A DNA stretch of 64,000 nt, from NCBI RefSeq assembly GCF_017873715.1, contig NZ_JAGGKM010000008.1:1-64000 (forward strand). Reading direction: 5' to 3'. This document shows positions 39,487 through 49,366 of the stretch, piece after piece. Origin of the DNA: Cytobacillus luteolus (GTDB taxonomy: Bacteria; Bacillota; Bacilli; Bacillales; Bacillaceae_L). The position numbers and the translations under genes are program-made. Below the pieces are notes generated by a model. The model was not told where the DNA came from, did no database searches, and was given only the letters and a program-made list of their open reading frames with translations. Position 1 is the first letter of the stretch. Each line of letters starts with the position of its first letter.

Positions 39487-39924
39487 ATGTATTTTGTAGA
39501 TAGGGAAAAAATTGAACAAACTTTACTATGTCTTGAAAGTCATTTAGACCTCTATCATCAACAGCCTGAATGGGTTAGTTCGATTGAAAGAAAAGCTCTT
39601 GAACGAATAACACATATTGTTATTGAAGCAATATTGGACGTAGGAAATTCAATGATTGACGGGTTTATCATGCGTGATCCAGGCAGTTATGAGGATATCA
39701 TCGATATATTAGAGGATGAGAAGGTTGTTAATACTACACATGCTTCTCAATTAAAACAAGTCATTAAAATGAGAAAAAACATTGTTCAAGAGTATTTAGA
39801 AATCGATCATAGTGAGGTTTCACAGATTATTAAGGACAATGAGTCTGCTTTAAGCTCTTTTTCGGCTAATATTAGATCCTATTTAGAAAATGAGCTCGGT
39901 CCAGTTTCTGCCTTTAAAAACTAA
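39487..39924 (+). CDS. yutE: HEPN/HepT-like protein YutE (DUF86)
   Basis: A 145-aa helical protein of the DUF86/HepT-like family. The RNase motif Rx4-6H of HEPN toxins reads RKNIVQEY (Arg96, Gln101), so the catalytic His is replaced by Gln. No MNT-type nucleotidyltransferase antitoxin lies beside it. Both points argue against a toxin and for a housekeeping role of unknown kind. GTGGAGG precedes the ATG. It is next to yutF as in B. subtilis. Confidence 0.88.
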   Translation: MYFVDREKIEQTLLCLESHLDLYHQQPEWVSSIERKALERITHIVIEAILDVGNSMIDGFIMRDPGSYEDIIDILEDEKVVNTTHASQLKQVIKMRKNIVQEYLEIDHSEVSQIIKDNESALSSFSANIRSYLENELGPVSAFKN

Positions 39925-39986
39925 CCATAAGACATTAAATAACAACATCGGATTACAATAAGGTTATCATTTTGGAGGTAAGATAC

Positions 39987-40760
39987 ATGGTAAAACAATA
40001 TAAAGGCTATTTAATTGATTTAGACGGCACAATGTACCGTGGTAAAGAACGAATTGAAGCAGCTAGTGACTTTGTTAAAGCACTAAAAGAAAAAGGAGTT
40101 CCATACCTTTTTGTTACGAATAATTCGTCAAAAATGCCATCTCAAGTTGCGACTATTCTTGAAGGCTTTGATATTCCAGTTACAGAGGAGCAAGTGTTCA
40201 CGACAAGCCTTGCAACGGCAAACTATATTTATGAGCAAGATCAAAATGCCTCTGCATATGTAATTGGAGGAGACGGTATACGTCATGCACTAAAAGAAAA
40301 AGGGATTACCACTCAGGAGACCAATCCAGATTATGTAATAGTTGGACTAGACCAATCAATTACATATGAGAAGTTAGCAACAGCTTGTTTGGCGGTAAGG
40401 GCTGGTGCAACGTTTATATCAACAAATGGTGATATAGCTATTCCTACTGAACGGGGCTTGTTACCAGGAAACGGTTCATTAACGTCAGTCATTACAGTAT
40501 CTACTGAAACGAACCCTATCTTTATAGGTAAACCAGAAAAAATTATTATGGAACAAGCATTAAAGGTCCTTGGCACAACTAAAGAAGAGACATTGATGGT
40601 TGGCGATAACTATGCAACGGATATCTTAGCCGGAATAAATACTGGCCTAGATACTCTACTTGTTCATACAGGTGTAACAACAAAAGCACACCTACAAGGT
40701 TATGACAAGCAACCTACATATGTTATCGACTCACTAGAGGAATGGATAAATAAAATATAG
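39987..40760 (+). CDS. yutF: HAD-family phosphatase YutF (NagD-like)
   Basis: A 257-aa HAD phosphatase of the NagD/4-nitrophenylphosphatase group with a C2B cap. Catalytic motif I is DLDGTMYRG (about residues 9-17), motif II FVTNNSS, motif III Lys in GKPEK and motif IV MVGDNYATDI. Ribosome binding site TGGAGGT, start ATG 39987. It probably dephosphorylates small sugar or nucleotide phosphates; substrate unknown. Confidence 0.93.
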   Translation: MVKQYKGYLIDLDGTMYRGKERIEAASDFVKALKEKGVPYLFVTNNSSKMPSQVATILEGFDIPVTEEQVFTTSLATANYIYEQDQNASAYVIGGDGIRHALKEKGITTQETNPDYVIVGLDQSITYEKLATACLAVRAGATFISTNGDIAIPTERGLLPGNGSLTSVITVSTETNPIFIGKPEKIIMEQALKVLGTTKEETLMVGDNYATDILAGINTGLDTLLVHTGVTTKAHLQGYDKQPTYVIDSLEEWINKI

Positions 40761-40767
40761 ATGGAAC

Positions 40768-40800
40768 AGAGGGTGAGTCAATTATGACTCACCCTCTATT
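40768..40800. terminator. Bidirectional terminator between yutF and yutG
   Basis: AGAGGGTGAGTCA pairs with TGACTCACCCTCT; the T-tail is weak on the plus side. Confidence 0.8.
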
Positions 40801-40806
40801 ACTACT

Positions 40807-41310
40807 TTACTCTTCATTCGCAGCTCTATGTGCAAGACGGCTGGATGCTGCTGCTGCAATTGCACCCACAATATCATCAAGGAAAGTATGACAATCTCCT
40901 GTATCTTTATTGTTTAACTTCTCTAATATTCCAGGTTTCTGTTTATCTATAAATCCATAGTTTGTAAAACCAATTGAACCATATACATTGACGATTGAAA
41001 AGGCTAAAATCTCATCTACTCCATAAAGGCCTTCATCTGATTTTAGAGTAGATAATAGCGGCTCTTCAATTAGTCCTTTTTCTGTTAATACATCAAGCTG
41101 AATACCCGTCAGTATTGCGTTTTGGACCTCTCGCTTAGACAAAACCCGATCGACATTCTCTAAGCAATCTTCCATTCGTAAACTAGGATGGTACTTTTCT
41201 TGAAGAAAAAAGACTAGATCTGCGATATCTTGAATGGTTACTCCTCTTTCTTCTAACCATTCTCTTGCTTTACGCTCTATTTCACTCATATTTCTTTTCG
41301 TCAAAAGCAA
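40807..41310 (-). CDS. yutG: Phosphatidylglycerophosphatase A family protein YutG
   Basis: A 167-aa PgpA-family protein. The C-terminal half has KDTGDCHTFLDDIVGAIAAA, which carries the acidic metal-binding residues of the family. PgpA enzymes dephosphorylate phosphatidylglycerophosphate, but this Bacillus group is soluble-looking, with few hydrophobic stretches, so the lipid substrate is uncertain. The start (TTG 41310, or the ATG at 41289) is not clear-cut. Confidence 0.85.
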   Translation of the reverse strand: MLLTKRNMSEIERKAREWLEERGVTIQDIADLVFFLQEKYHPSLRMEDCLENVDRVLSKREVQNAILTGIQLDVLTEKGLIEEPLLSTLKSDEGLYGVDEILAFSIVNVYGSIGFTNYGFIDKQKPGILEKLNNKDTGDCHTFLDDIVGAIAAAASSRLAHRAANEE

Positions 41311-41460
41311 TCACCCATTTCGTAGTATTTTTACCATTACTCTTTTTAAGACTTAAATCATCCTTATTCAATTTTTATCAAGTTTAGCACAAGTTACCAA
41401 ACATTGTCACATATAGATGGTTGTAGGTATTTAATATTCAATGTGGAAAGGTGGATCTCT

Positions 41461-42468
41461 ATGGACAAACACCTGCAGGAACATTATAGGCTAAAGATTG
41501 ATGAGAAAATGTCTATAGGAAGCTATGAGGCATTTCGCTTTCGAAATGTAGTATATACTATTGTACCGATTACTAATATGGAACATGAAGAAATTGTTGA
41601 GTTAAAACAGATGAGTGATTATTTAATTAGTACAGGAGAAAGAAATATAGCTTCTATAGTTCCGACAGCTTCCAACAGCTTACTTACTTCTATTGATGAT
41701 CAGGGAAATATTCTTCTTCTACAAATGCCTACACAACAGCAAGGTATGAGAGGGAACTACTCTCTCGGGAGTCAGCTCGCCGGATTCCATGAAAAGGGGA
41801 GGAGATTTCCATATCAGGTTAATCGAAGCAATAGAATAGGGCAATGGAAAAAGTTATGGGAGCAACGCCTTGATCAAATGGAAATCTTCTGTGATGAAAA
41901 AGTAAGACAACACCCTTCATCTTATTTTGAGAAGCTTCTGGTGGAATCATTCCCATATTATATAGGGTTGACAGAAAATGCTATTCAATATCTGGTGGAT
42001 ACTGAACTGGATGATCAGCCTATTCACACTGACTCTGCAACGATTTGTCATCATCGATTTACTAGAAATACATGGTTAAATGAAAGAACAGTATTTCCGA
42101 TTGATTGGGTGTACGACCATGCAAGCCGTGATTTAGCAGAATGGATAAGGGGCGAGTTTACTAATCAATATAAAATCGATTACAATGAAGTGTTTAAATT
42201 TACGCGAGATTATGAGCGGGTCACTAGATTATCAACATTCTCATGGAGATTATTATATTCAAGATTATTGTTTCCGGTTCACTACTTTGAATCAATCGAA
42301 GGCTATTATTTATCAAGTTCAGAAGCTGAAAAAAAGCAATATGAGATCAGGCTAAGTGAACATTTGAAGCGTTCTACTGACTATGAGTTGTTCCTAAAAG
42401 AAATAAATCATCTAATACGTCAAAGTAGAAATAATACTTCAAAAGTACCACAAGTAGGTTGGTTATAA
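41461..42468 (+). CDS. yutH: Spore coat-associated protein YutH (CotS-like kinase fold)
   Basis: A 335-aa protein of the CotS/YutH family, which has an aminoglycoside-phosphotransferase-like kinase fold. ICHHRFTRNTWL and FPIDWVYDHASRDLAEWIR are the counterpart of the catalytic and metal loops, with HRF in place of the usual HGD. It is probably a spore-coat protein with a degenerate kinase core. GAAAGGTGG precedes ATG 41461; the ORF from 41404 is too long. Confidence 0.85.
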   Translation: MDKHLQEHYRLKIDEKMSIGSYEAFRFRNVVYTIVPITNMEHEEIVELKQMSDYLISTGERNIASIVPTASNSLLTSIDDQGNILLLQMPTQQQGMRGNYSLGSQLAGFHEKGRRFPYQVNRSNRIGQWKKLWEQRLDQMEIFCDEKVRQHPSSYFEKLLVESFPYYIGLTENAIQYLVDTELDDQPIHTDSATICHHRFTRNTWLNERTVFPIDWVYDHASRDLAEWIRGEFTNQYKIDYNEVFKFTRDYERVTRLSTFSWRLLYSRLLFPVHYFESIEGYYLSSSEAEKKQYEIRLSEHLKRSTDYELFLKEINHLIRQSRNNTSKVPQVGWL

Positions 42469-42473
42469 AGCTG

Positions 42474-42504
42474 CTACAGTTATGAAACTGTAGTTTTTTT
42501 TATT
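42474..42504 (+). terminator. Terminator of yutH
   Basis: GCTACAGTT pairs with AACTGTAG, followed by TTTTTTTT. Confidence 0.93.
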
Positions 42505-42644
42505 GAGATTTAACAAGGACTTAAGCGTTTACATTTCATGAGCTAAAAATTGGTTATTGTAAAAGGAAAGAGAACTCTCTATAATGTCCATTATACAAAT
42601 ACATTTGTTCATTGTAGAAAAACAAAAATAAGGTGGGGAAAGCT

Positions 42645-43940
42645 ATGAAAAAGATATCTGTAGGACTGTTAGGGTTAGGTACAGTCGGGACAGGAGTGGT
42701 TACAATCCTGACAAATCATCAAGACAAACTAATGCATCAGGTGGGTTGTCCAATTGAATTAAGAAAGGTATTAGTTCAAGACATAAATAAAGATAGACTA
42801 GTAGAAGTTGACCAATCCCTACTAACGTTAGAAGTAGATGATGTCGTTTGTAATCCAGAGATCGACATCGTGATTGAGGTAATGGGTGGAGTAGAAGAAA
42901 CAAGAAAGCATATTTTAGCTGCTTTAAAAAATAAAAAACATGTTGTAACTGCAAATAAAGATTTAATGGCTTTATACGGACCAGAATTGCTCATGGAAGC
43001 AACTAACAACGGCTGTGATCTCTTTTATGAAGCGAGTGTAGCAGGAGGAATTCCTATTCTAAGGAGTTTAGTTGATGGGCTAGCTTCAGACAGAATTACA
43101 AAAATGATGGGTATAGTCAATGGGACAACAAATTTTATACTTACAAAAATGAGTAAAGATAAACGGACATATGAGGATGTGTTATCAGAGGCACAGCGAT
43201 TAGGTTATGCAGAATCTGACCCTACCTCAGACGTTGAAGGCATTGACGCTGCTAGAAAGATGGCCATATTAGCTACACTTGGATTTTCGATGAATATTGC
43301 CTTAGATGATGTTAGAATCAAGGGGATTTCAACGATTTCAGAAGAAGATCTAGATTACAGCAAAAGATTTGGGTACACGATGAAGCTTATCGGAATGGCT
43401 GCACGTGATGGAGATAGAGTTGAGGTAAGTGTTGAGCCAACTCTCATTTCTGATCACCATCCATTGGCTTCAGTTAATGACGAATATAATGCGGTTTATG
43501 TGCTCGGTGAAGCGGTTGGTGAGACAATGTTTTACGGACCAGGTGCAGGGAGCTTACCTACTGCAACTGCCGTTGTATCAGATTTAGTTGCAGTGATGAA
43601 AAATATGAGGCTTGGGGTTAATGGTCGCAGTGCTGTTTCTCCTCAATTTGAAAAGAAATTAAAGGTTGCTTCTGAAATAAAATCAAAATACTTTTTAAGA
43701 ATTCATGTTCAGGATCAAGTTGGAGCATTTTCAAAAATAACAACAGTCTTTACCAACCATGGGGTTAGCTTCGAAAAAATCCTTCAATTACCTTTAAATG
43801 ATAAGAATATAGCTGAAATTGTAGTTGTAACACATAAAGCTTCACTAAAAGATTATGAAGAAATTTTACAAGAACTTGAAGCATTGGAAGTCATTCATCA
43901 GGTTAAGAGTTCGTACAGAGTTGAGGGAGAGGGAATGTAA
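42645..43940 (+). CDS. hom: Homoserine dehydrogenase
   Basis: A 431-aa NAD(P)-dependent enzyme converting aspartate semialdehyde to homoserine, precursor of threonine and methionine. N-terminal [13 protein letters not shown] (about 7-19) is the Rossmann motif, the catalytic core includes [14 protein letters not shown] and [15 protein letters not shown], and a C-terminal ACT domain (about 350-430) probably senses threonine. AAGGTGGGG precedes ATG 42645. Its stop overlaps the thrC start. Confidence 0.96.
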   Translation: MKKISVGLLGLGTVGTGVVTILTNHQDKLMHQVGCPIELRKVLVQDINKDRLVEVDQSLLTLEVDDVVCNPEIDIVIEVMGGVEETRKHILAALKNKKHVVTANKDLMALYGPELLMEATNNGCDLFYEASVAGGIPILRSLVDGLASDRITKMMGIVNGTTNFILTKMSKDKRTYEDVLSEAQRLGYAESDPTSDVEGIDAARKMAILATLGFSMNIALDDVRIKGISTISEEDLDYSKRFGYTMKLIGMAARDGDRVEVSVEPTLISDHHPLASVNDEYNAVYVLGEAVGETMFYGPGAGSLPTATAVVSDLVAVMKNMRLGVNGRSAVSPQFEKKLKVASEIKSKYFLRIHVQDQVGAFSKITTVFTNHGVSFEKILQLPLNDKNIAEIVVVTHKASLKDYEEILQELEALEVIHQVKSSYRVEGEGM

Positions 43941-45004
43941 TGCTATGGCAAGGGTTATTAAAGCAGTATGCTAAGTATTTACCGATAAATGATAATACTC
44001 CTGTATTATCACTGAACGAAGGAAACACCCCACTTGTTTTTCTTGAGAAGCTATCAGAGAGACTTGGTATTGAACTGCACGTAAAAACGGAGGGAGCCAA
44101 CCCTACTGGTTCCTTCAAGGACAGAGGAATGGTAATGGCAGTAGCCAAGGCGAAGGAAGAAGGCAGTGATACGGTCATTTGCGCATCTACAGGAAATACA
44201 TCTGCATCAGCTGCTGCATATGCTGCAAGAGCAGGAATGAAAAGTATTATCGTCATACCAGATGGGAAAATTGCAATGGGGAAGTTAGCTCAAGCAGTTA
44301 TGTATGGAGCAGAAATCGTTGCAATTCAGGGCAACTTTGATCAAGCTCTTAAAATGGTTAAGAATATAAGCGAAACTGAACCAATCACTCTAGTGAATTC
44401 GGTAAATCCATACCGATTAGAAGGGCAGAAGACAGCAGCTTTTGAACTTTGTGACCAATTAGGTAAGGCTCCTGATGTGTTAGCCATTCCTGTAGGAAAT
44501 GCAGGGAATATATCTGCTTACTGGAAAGGTTTTAAAGAATACCATGACTTAAAACAATCCGGCTTGCCTAAAATGCATGGATTCGAAGCAGAGGGAGCCG
44601 CAGCAATAGTTAGAAATAAAATAATTGAAGATCCAGAGACAATTGCTACGGCAATTAGAATAGGTAATCCAGCTAGTTGGGATAAAGCAGTGGATGCTGC
44701 AAAATCATCGGGCGGTAAAATTGATGAAGTAACAGATGAAGAGATTCTTTATGCTTATAAGCTTTTAGCAAGAGAAGAAGGTATTTTCGCTGAACCTGCT
44801 TCTTGTGCCTCCATCGCAGGGGTTATGAAGCAAGTGAGAAGTGGTGTGATAAGTAAGGGAAGTTTAGTTGTTGCAGTGCTCACTGGAAATGGTTTAAAGG
44901 ATCCTAACATAGCGATTGATTCAACGAATTTTAAACCAATCGTACTGCCAAATGAAGAAAAGGTAGTATATAGGCATATTAGGGGAGTTGTCCCACAATG
45001 CTAA
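43940..45004 (+). CDS. thrC: Threonine synthase
   Basis: A 354-aa PLP enzyme converting O-phosphohomoserine to threonine. The PLP lysine is Lys60 in [11 protein letters not shown], and the glycine-rich phosphate loop is in [13 protein letters not shown]. Translation is probably coupled to hom (TAATG) and to thrB, whose start lies inside the end of thrC. Confidence 0.97.
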   Translation: MLWQGLLKQYAKYLPINDNTPVLSLNEGNTPLVFLEKLSERLGIELHVKTEGANPTGSFKDRGMVMAVAKAKEEGSDTVICASTGNTSASAAAYAARAGMKSIIVIPDGKIAMGKLAQAVMYGAEIVAIQGNFDQALKMVKNISETEPITLVNSVNPYRLEGQKTAAFELCDQLGKAPDVLAIPVGNAGNISAYWKGFKEYHDLKQSGLPKMHGFEAEGAAAIVRNKIIEDPETIATAIRIGNPASWDKAVDAAKSSGGKIDEVTDEEILYAYKLLAREEGIFAEPASCASIAGVMKQVRSGVISKGSLVVAVLTGNGLKDPNIAIDSTNFKPIVLPNEEKVVYRHIRGVVPQC

Positions 45005-45882
45005 AAATAACAGTGCCAGGTAGTACGGCAAATCTTGGACCAGGGTTTGACTCAATCGGACTGGCTATAACAAAATATTTAAAACTGAACGTTAGCTTCA
45101 ATGATAAATGGTGCTTTATCCCACAAACGAAAGAGGTAGTAGGAATTCCATCTGGTAAAGAGAACTTAATCTATATCATTGCTTCAAATATAGCCAAACA
45201 ATTTAATAAGAGCTTACCACCCTGTTCAATTGAAGTCTGGAGTGATATACCTTTAGCAAGAGGTCTTGGAAGCAGTGCAGCTGCAATAGCTGCTGGGATT
45301 GAGTTAGCTAATGCATTATGTGGATTAGACCTCACGCAAGAGCAAAAGGTTCATATTGGCAGCTTAAGTGAGGGGCACCCAGATAATATAGGTGCTTCCT
45401 TAATGGGAGGCCTTGTGGTTGGTAAGCATAATGAGGAAAGTACATTCGTTGTTAAACTTGGGGACGTTGATGTTGATTTGAATGTGGTTATTCCACCTTA
45501 TAAGGTTATGACAAAGGATGCTAGAAAGGTACTACCAAAGACATTCACTTTCCAAGATGCAGTCCAGGCAAGCTCCGTTAGTAATGTACTATTGGCTGCA
45601 CTCTTTACGAAAAATTGGGATTATGTAGGGCGTATGATGGAACAGGATATGTTTCATGAGAGGTATAGGTTAGGACTTATACCAGAAATTGAGGATATAC
45701 GTGCAATTGCACTTGAGGCAGGTGCTTTTGGAGTTGCGTTAAGTGGAGCGGGCCCAACTGTCATTTGTTTTTCGGAAAAAGGGAGAGGTAAGGACGTTGA
45801 GAATAGCCTTCGTGAACAATTTCCGAAATATAAGGTGGAACAGCTGTCGATTGACTATATTGGGAGCAGGGTTGAAATGTAG
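44998..45882 (+). CDS. thrB: Homoserine kinase
   Basis: A 294-aa GHMP kinase that phosphorylates homoserine. Motif 1 [17 protein letters not shown] (about residues 7-23), motif 2 [16 protein letters not shown] (phosphate loop, about 86-101) and motif 3 [10 protein letters not shown] are intact. Last gene of hom-thrC-thrB; a repeat array rather than a clear terminator follows it. Confidence 0.97.
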   Translation: MLKITVPGSTANLGPGFDSIGLAITKYLKLNVSFNDKWCFIPQTKEVVGIPSGKENLIYIIASNIAKQFNKSLPPCSIEVWSDIPLARGLGSSAAAIAAGIELANALCGLDLTQEQKVHIGSLSEGHPDNIGASLMGGLVVGKHNEESTFVVKLGDVDVDLNVVIPPYKVMTKDARKVLPKTFTFQDAVQASSVSNVLLAALFTKNWDYVGRMMEQDMFHERYRLGLIPEIEDIRAIALEAGAFGVALSGAGPTVICFSEKGRGKDVENSLREQFPKYKVEQLSIDYIGSRVEM

Positions 45883-45884
45883 TT

Positions 45885-46094
45885 AAAATGATTTATCGGC
45901 ATAAAAAGTGGTGAAGTGCTGAAAACATAGACCGATAAAATGATTTATTGACCTAAAAAATGGGGAGGTCTTGAAAAATAGACCGATAAAATGATTTATC
46001 TGCCAAAAAAAGTGGAGAGGTCCTGAAAAATAGACCGATAAAATGATTTATCGACCTAAAAAGTGGTGAAGTCCCAAAATATTAGCCGATAATA
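45885..46094. repeat. Repeat array with GACCGATAA boxes in 51-52 bp units, no NERD gene beside it
   Basis: About four units of 51-52 bp. AGACCGATAAAATGATTTAT occurs with box starts at 45930, 45981 and 46033, and AGCCGATAA at 46084, so successive box-to-box distances are 51, 52 and 51. Each unit also has a GACCTAAAAA-like box about 20 bp further on and a GGTCCTGAAAA-like segment. The GACCGATAA box is identical to the one in the array at 12-143. The array fills the space between thrB and the yutI terminator. Confidence 0.9.
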
Positions 46095-46129
46095 ATGATG
46101 TTAATCTGTAATTCACAAAAAGCTCTAAT

Positions 46130-46160
46130 AAAAAAGCGATTTCCAAAAGGAAATCGCTTT
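46130..46160 (-). terminator. Terminator of yutI
   Basis: On the minus strand AAGCGATTTCC pairs with GGAAATCGCTT, followed by TTTT. Confidence 0.93.
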
Positions 46161-46167
46161 AAATCAT

Positions 46168-46407
46168 TTAGAAAACTTGCTCTACTTCTACAACACCAGG
46201 TACCTCTTCTAATAATGCACGCTCGATACCAGCTTTTAATGTGATTGTTGAACTTGGGCAGCTTCCACAAGCCCCTAGAAGGCGTAATTTAACAACACCA
46301 TCTTCTATATCAACTAATTCGCAGTCTCCACCATCACGTAATAGGAATGGACGAAGTTTATCTAATACTTCCTGAACTTGTTCAACCATACTTGCTTCTA
46401 CAGACAT
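46168..46407 (-). CDS. yutI: NifU-like Fe-S carrier protein YutI
   Basis: A 79-aa protein consisting of the NifU C-terminal domain only, with CGSC (Cys47, Cys50) to hold a labile [4Fe-4S] cluster. It transfers clusters from the SUF machinery to target enzymes such as aconitase or LipA. AAAGGAG precedes its start. It is divergent from yuzD, as in B. subtilis. Confidence 0.94.
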   Translation of the reverse strand: MSVEASMVEQVQEVLDKLRPFLLRDGGDCELVDIEDGVVKLRLLGACGSCPSSTITLKAGIERALLEEVPGVVEVEQVF

Positions 46408-46563
46408 TTAACTCGACTCCTTTCTTTCTATATACCTCTATTATAATCAATAATGCCTGAAAAATCTATTCAACTGTTTTGTGTCTAAAAGTCTTTATAT
46501 TGTCTATGTTACCATATATTATGTAAAATAGAAGTAAGTAAAATTGTATGAGGAGCTTATACT

Positions 46564-46896
46564 ATGCCAACAAAAGAAGTCGAAATTATCGTATATGGTG
46601 CAGAGGTTTTATGTCCAAGTTGTGTAAATTTACCATCTTCCAAAGAAACATATGAATGGCTAGATGCTGCGATTGCAAGAAAGTTTCCTGAACAGGCCTT
46701 TACTATATCTTATGTTGATATTTATAATCCACCTGAAGATTCTACAAAAAAAGAATTTGCTGTTAGGGTTATTGAAGAGGATATGTTTTATCCGGTCGTT
46801 GTGATTGAGGATGAAATTGTTGGAGAAGGAAGTCCCAAATTAAAAACTATATACAAAGAACTTGAGAAATATGGTTACGTTCAAGCTGGAATCTAA
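46564..46896 (+). CDS. yuzD: YuzD family thioredoxin-like protein
   Basis: A 110-aa protein of the DUF1462 (YuzD) family with a thioredoxin-like fold; CPSC (about residues 19-22) in YGAEVLCPSCVNLPSS is a candidate redox site. Always found next to a NifU-like gene in Bacillaceae as far as I recall, here divergent from it. Function unknown but a role in Fe-S or thiol metabolism is plausible. GAGGAG is upstream of the ATG. Confidence 0.88.
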   Translation: MPTKEVEIIVYGAEVLCPSCVNLPSSKETYEWLDAAIARKFPEQAFTISYVDIYNPPEDSTKKEFAVRVIEEDMFYPVVVIEDEIVGEGSPKLKTIYKELEKYGYVQAGI

Positions 46897-46897
46897 A

Positions 46898-46926
46898 GAA
46901 AAAAGCCCACATCCATGGGCTTTTTC
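46898..46926. terminator. Bidirectional terminator between yuzD and yutJ
   Basis: AAAAAAGCCCA pairs with TGGGCTTTTT. Confidence 0.92.
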
Positions 46927-47994
46927 TCATCCGTTATGATATTTGTACATCCATAATACCCCGGACTTTAATAACCTCGGAACACGTCCTGTAATTGCTC
47001 GCTCAGCAACTAGTCCGAAACCGTGTTTTTTCCCTAATGAGCCAAGAACACCTTTTAATTTTATTGCTGGGAATTCACTAGGTGGCTCTTCGTTTTTCCA
47101 GCGTTTAACAAGTACTTGAACGATTTGTTCAGCCTGACCCTCAGCTAATTGAGCACTAGGTGCATGAGGTAAGCTCGCACAGTCACCAACTACATAAACA
47201 TTTTCATTACCCGGAATATTGTGCTGTGGGGTTAAAACTACACGTCCACTAACATCCTTCTCAACCTCTAAGTCCCTTACAACCTTGCTAGGTTGTATTC
47301 CAGCTGTCCATACAATAACATCAACAGGAACTGCTTCATCCTGATTAAAAAGTTGTTTTTCTTCAACTTTTGTTATATTTGCATGATTAATGATTTCAAC
47401 TCCGCGCTCAATAAACCAATTTTCTACATAATTACTAAGACGTTCTGGGAACATTGAAAGGATACGGCTCCCACGATCAAAAAGTTTAACCTGTAAGTCC
47501 GGTCGGCTCTCATTTAATTCACTAGCTAACTCAACTCCGCTTAGTCCACCGCCTACAATCGCTACAACTGCTCCTGGACCAAGATTGTTTAACTTTTGGT
47601 AGGTTGTACGTGAACTATCGATGGTTTGAATACTGTGAGTAAACTCTTCAGCTCCAGGTACATTATGATATTTGTCGTTACAACCCAGGCCAATCACTAG
47701 GTCATCGTATTTAACTGCTTCTTGTTCTTTTAAGTGTACTTTTTTAGTGTCTAAATCAACCTTAGTTACTTCCGCATATTTGACGTTCAGACGCGGGTGT
47801 TCAGGGAAAGTTACGCGAATGTGTTGGTCTGAAATTGTACCAGCTGCAAGTGCATAATATTCCGTTTTTAAACAATGATATGGTACTCTATCAATAAGGG
47901 TAATTTCGATATCTTCTGGTAGCTGATTTGGTAGAAGGCGTTGTAGCATTCTCATTCCACCATATCCTCCACCGAGTATGACTAGATTTTTCAT
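46927..47994 (-). CDS. yutJ: NADH dehydrogenase-like flavoprotein YutJ
   Basis: A 355-aa type-II NADH dehydrogenase family flavoprotein. FAD motif LGGGYGGMRML (about residues 6-16), NAD-binding VAIVGGGLSGVELASEL (about 154-170), and the second FAD contact YVVGDCASL are present. It lacks an obvious membrane-anchoring C-terminus and is shorter than NDH-2 (about 400). It probably oxidises NADH for a quinone or other acceptor. Ribosome binding site AAAGGAG. Confidence 0.9.
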   Translation of the reverse strand: MKNLVILGGGYGGMRMLQRLLPNQLPEDIEITLIDRVPYHCLKTEYYALAAGTISDQHIRVTFPEHPRLNVKYAEVTKVDLDTKKVHLKEQEAVKYDDLVIGLGCNDKYHNVPGAEEFTHSIQTIDSSRTTYQKLNNLGPGAVVAIVGGGLSGVELASELNESRPDLQVKLFDRGSRILSMFPERLSNYVENWFIERGVEIINHANITKVEEKQLFNQDEAVPVDVIVWTAGIQPSKVVRDLEVEKDVSGRVVLTPQHNIPGNENVYVVGDCASLPHAPSAQLAEGQAEQIVQVLVKRWKNEEPPSEFPAIKLKGVLGSLGKKHGFGLVAERAITGRVPRLLKSGVLWMYKYHNG

Positions 47995-48196
47995 GATGGG
48001 TGTTTCTCCTTTTTTATCGCTCGATTTATCAATAAAATAAGTATTGATCGCAATTTCAAAATGACATTAAAAGTATAGCTAAAATGTAGCGAAATAACAA
48101 CATGTATATAGTAAATAATTCACCGATATAACAATAAAGATTGACGATTTCTTCTAAAAGCGATAGGATTATTAGTTAGTGGTGAGGTGAAAAACA

Positions 48197-48433
48197 ATGA
48201 TGCCAATAATAGAGTTTTGTGTTAGTAATTTAGCAAGTGGGGCACAAAGGGCACTGGAAAAACTAGAAAAAGATCCTAATCTTGATATTATTGAATATGG
48301 TTGCCTTAGCTACTGTGGAAAATGTGCTAGCACATTGTTTGCTTTAGTAAATGGAGAAGTTGTTACTGGTGATGATCCTGATTCATTAGTAGATAATATA
48401 TATAAGTTTTTAGAAGAGAATGATATGTATTAA
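48197..48433 (+). CDS. yuzB: YuzB family protein (DUF1450)
   Basis: A 78-aa protein of the DUF1450 family. The central [10 protein letters not shown] has a CxxxCxxC pattern (about residues 35-42), which could bind metal or a cluster; a ferredoxin-like role is possible but unproved. GTGAGGTG is upstream of ATG 48197 or 48200. Located between yutJ and the DUF2225 gene. Confidence 0.88.
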   Translation: MMPIIEFCVSNLASGAQRALEKLEKDPNLDIIEYGCLSYCGKCASTLFALVNGEVVTGDDPDSLVDNIYKFLEENDMY

Positions 48434-48468
48434 AAGGCTGGCTCATGTTGAGTCAGCCTTAATTGTTT
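48434..48468. terminator. Terminator of yuzB, convergent with the DUF2225 gene
   Basis: AAGGCTGGCTC pairs with GAGTCAGCCTT, followed by AATTGTTT. Confidence 0.85.
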
Positions 48469-48472
48469 ATTA

Positions 48473-49162
48473 TTACACCTTCATTTTTTGCTCTTCTCGC
48501 AATTCCTGCCAACGGTCTCTAGCCATTTGAACAATTCCTTTTTCGATTGTTTCGTTTTGTTTCTGGATCACTTTTGAGAAGTAAAGGGTAGCTTGTTTAT
48601 ATTTTTTTGTTCTGCGACTTAACTCTCCGATGAGGTATAAAAGTCTAATCTCTGACATATGTGTATTGTGATAATCATCTTCCATATAGGATTTTATGTA
48701 AGCATCCAATGCCAAGTCTGTAAAACGAATTTCCTGTTCAGTATGGTTATAGGTTCTTAATAACCAGGCCAACCTCATATATAAACCTGCAATAGTAATA
48801 TACTTCTCTTTTTTTATCGAGGCAGAATAGATTCCTAACTTATATGTATTCATTGCTTCTTCGATAGTACGAGGTTCACAATAATTTACTTTAGACCAGT
48901 TATTACAGATTTTAGAATGAATTTCCTCAAGTGTATTTGCCGGAAAGTAGGAAGTAAATTCTTCCGACGAGGAGAAGCCGCAATGTGGACAAACACTTAC
49001 ATAATACAGTAGAGGATTTAAATCTTCTTTATGATAATAGGAGCAAAAATCTGTGTCATGCTTTACCGCTTTTACAAAACGTGATCTGATCTTTTTGGTC
49101 ATATACGTTTTTTTGCAGCAAAGGCAAGTTATTTTACGATCATATAGAGGTTCTAGCTCCAT
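48473..49162 (-). CDS. DUF2225 family protein
   Basis: A 229-aa protein with an N-terminal cysteine cluster (CLCC near residue 13, CSYYH near 41, CPHC near 57) that probably binds zinc and a C-terminal all-helical region (about 95-229) of TPR-like repeats. It matches the DUF2225 family. Function is unknown; the architecture suggests a scaffold or nucleic-acid related role. GATGAGGGT precedes the ATG. Confidence 0.87.
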   Translation of the reverse strand: MELEPLYDRKITCLCCKKTYMTKKIRSRFVKAVKHDTDFCSYYHKEDLNPLLYYVSVCPHCGFSSSEEFTSYFPANTLEEIHSKICNNWSKVNYCEPRTIEEAMNTYKLGIYSASIKKEKYITIAGLYMRLAWLLRTYNHTEQEIRFTDLALDAYIKSYMEDDYHNTHMSEIRLLYLIGELSRRTKKYKQATLYFSKVIQKQNETIEKGIVQMARDRWQELREEQKMKV

Positions 49163-49366
49163 ACCCTCATCTCCTATCTAAGAATATATGGTATTAATTA
49201 TACATTAATTGTGATAAATGGACTATATCTAAAAGTTTTTTATAGGATAATTAACCTATTAAATTGGAAAAACATTTGTTTTTTCCTGTCAAAAACAGAT
49301 ATAGTACATGAATTACGCAATTTGGGAAATCACAATGATATAACTATTATCATGAGGTGAACAAAT

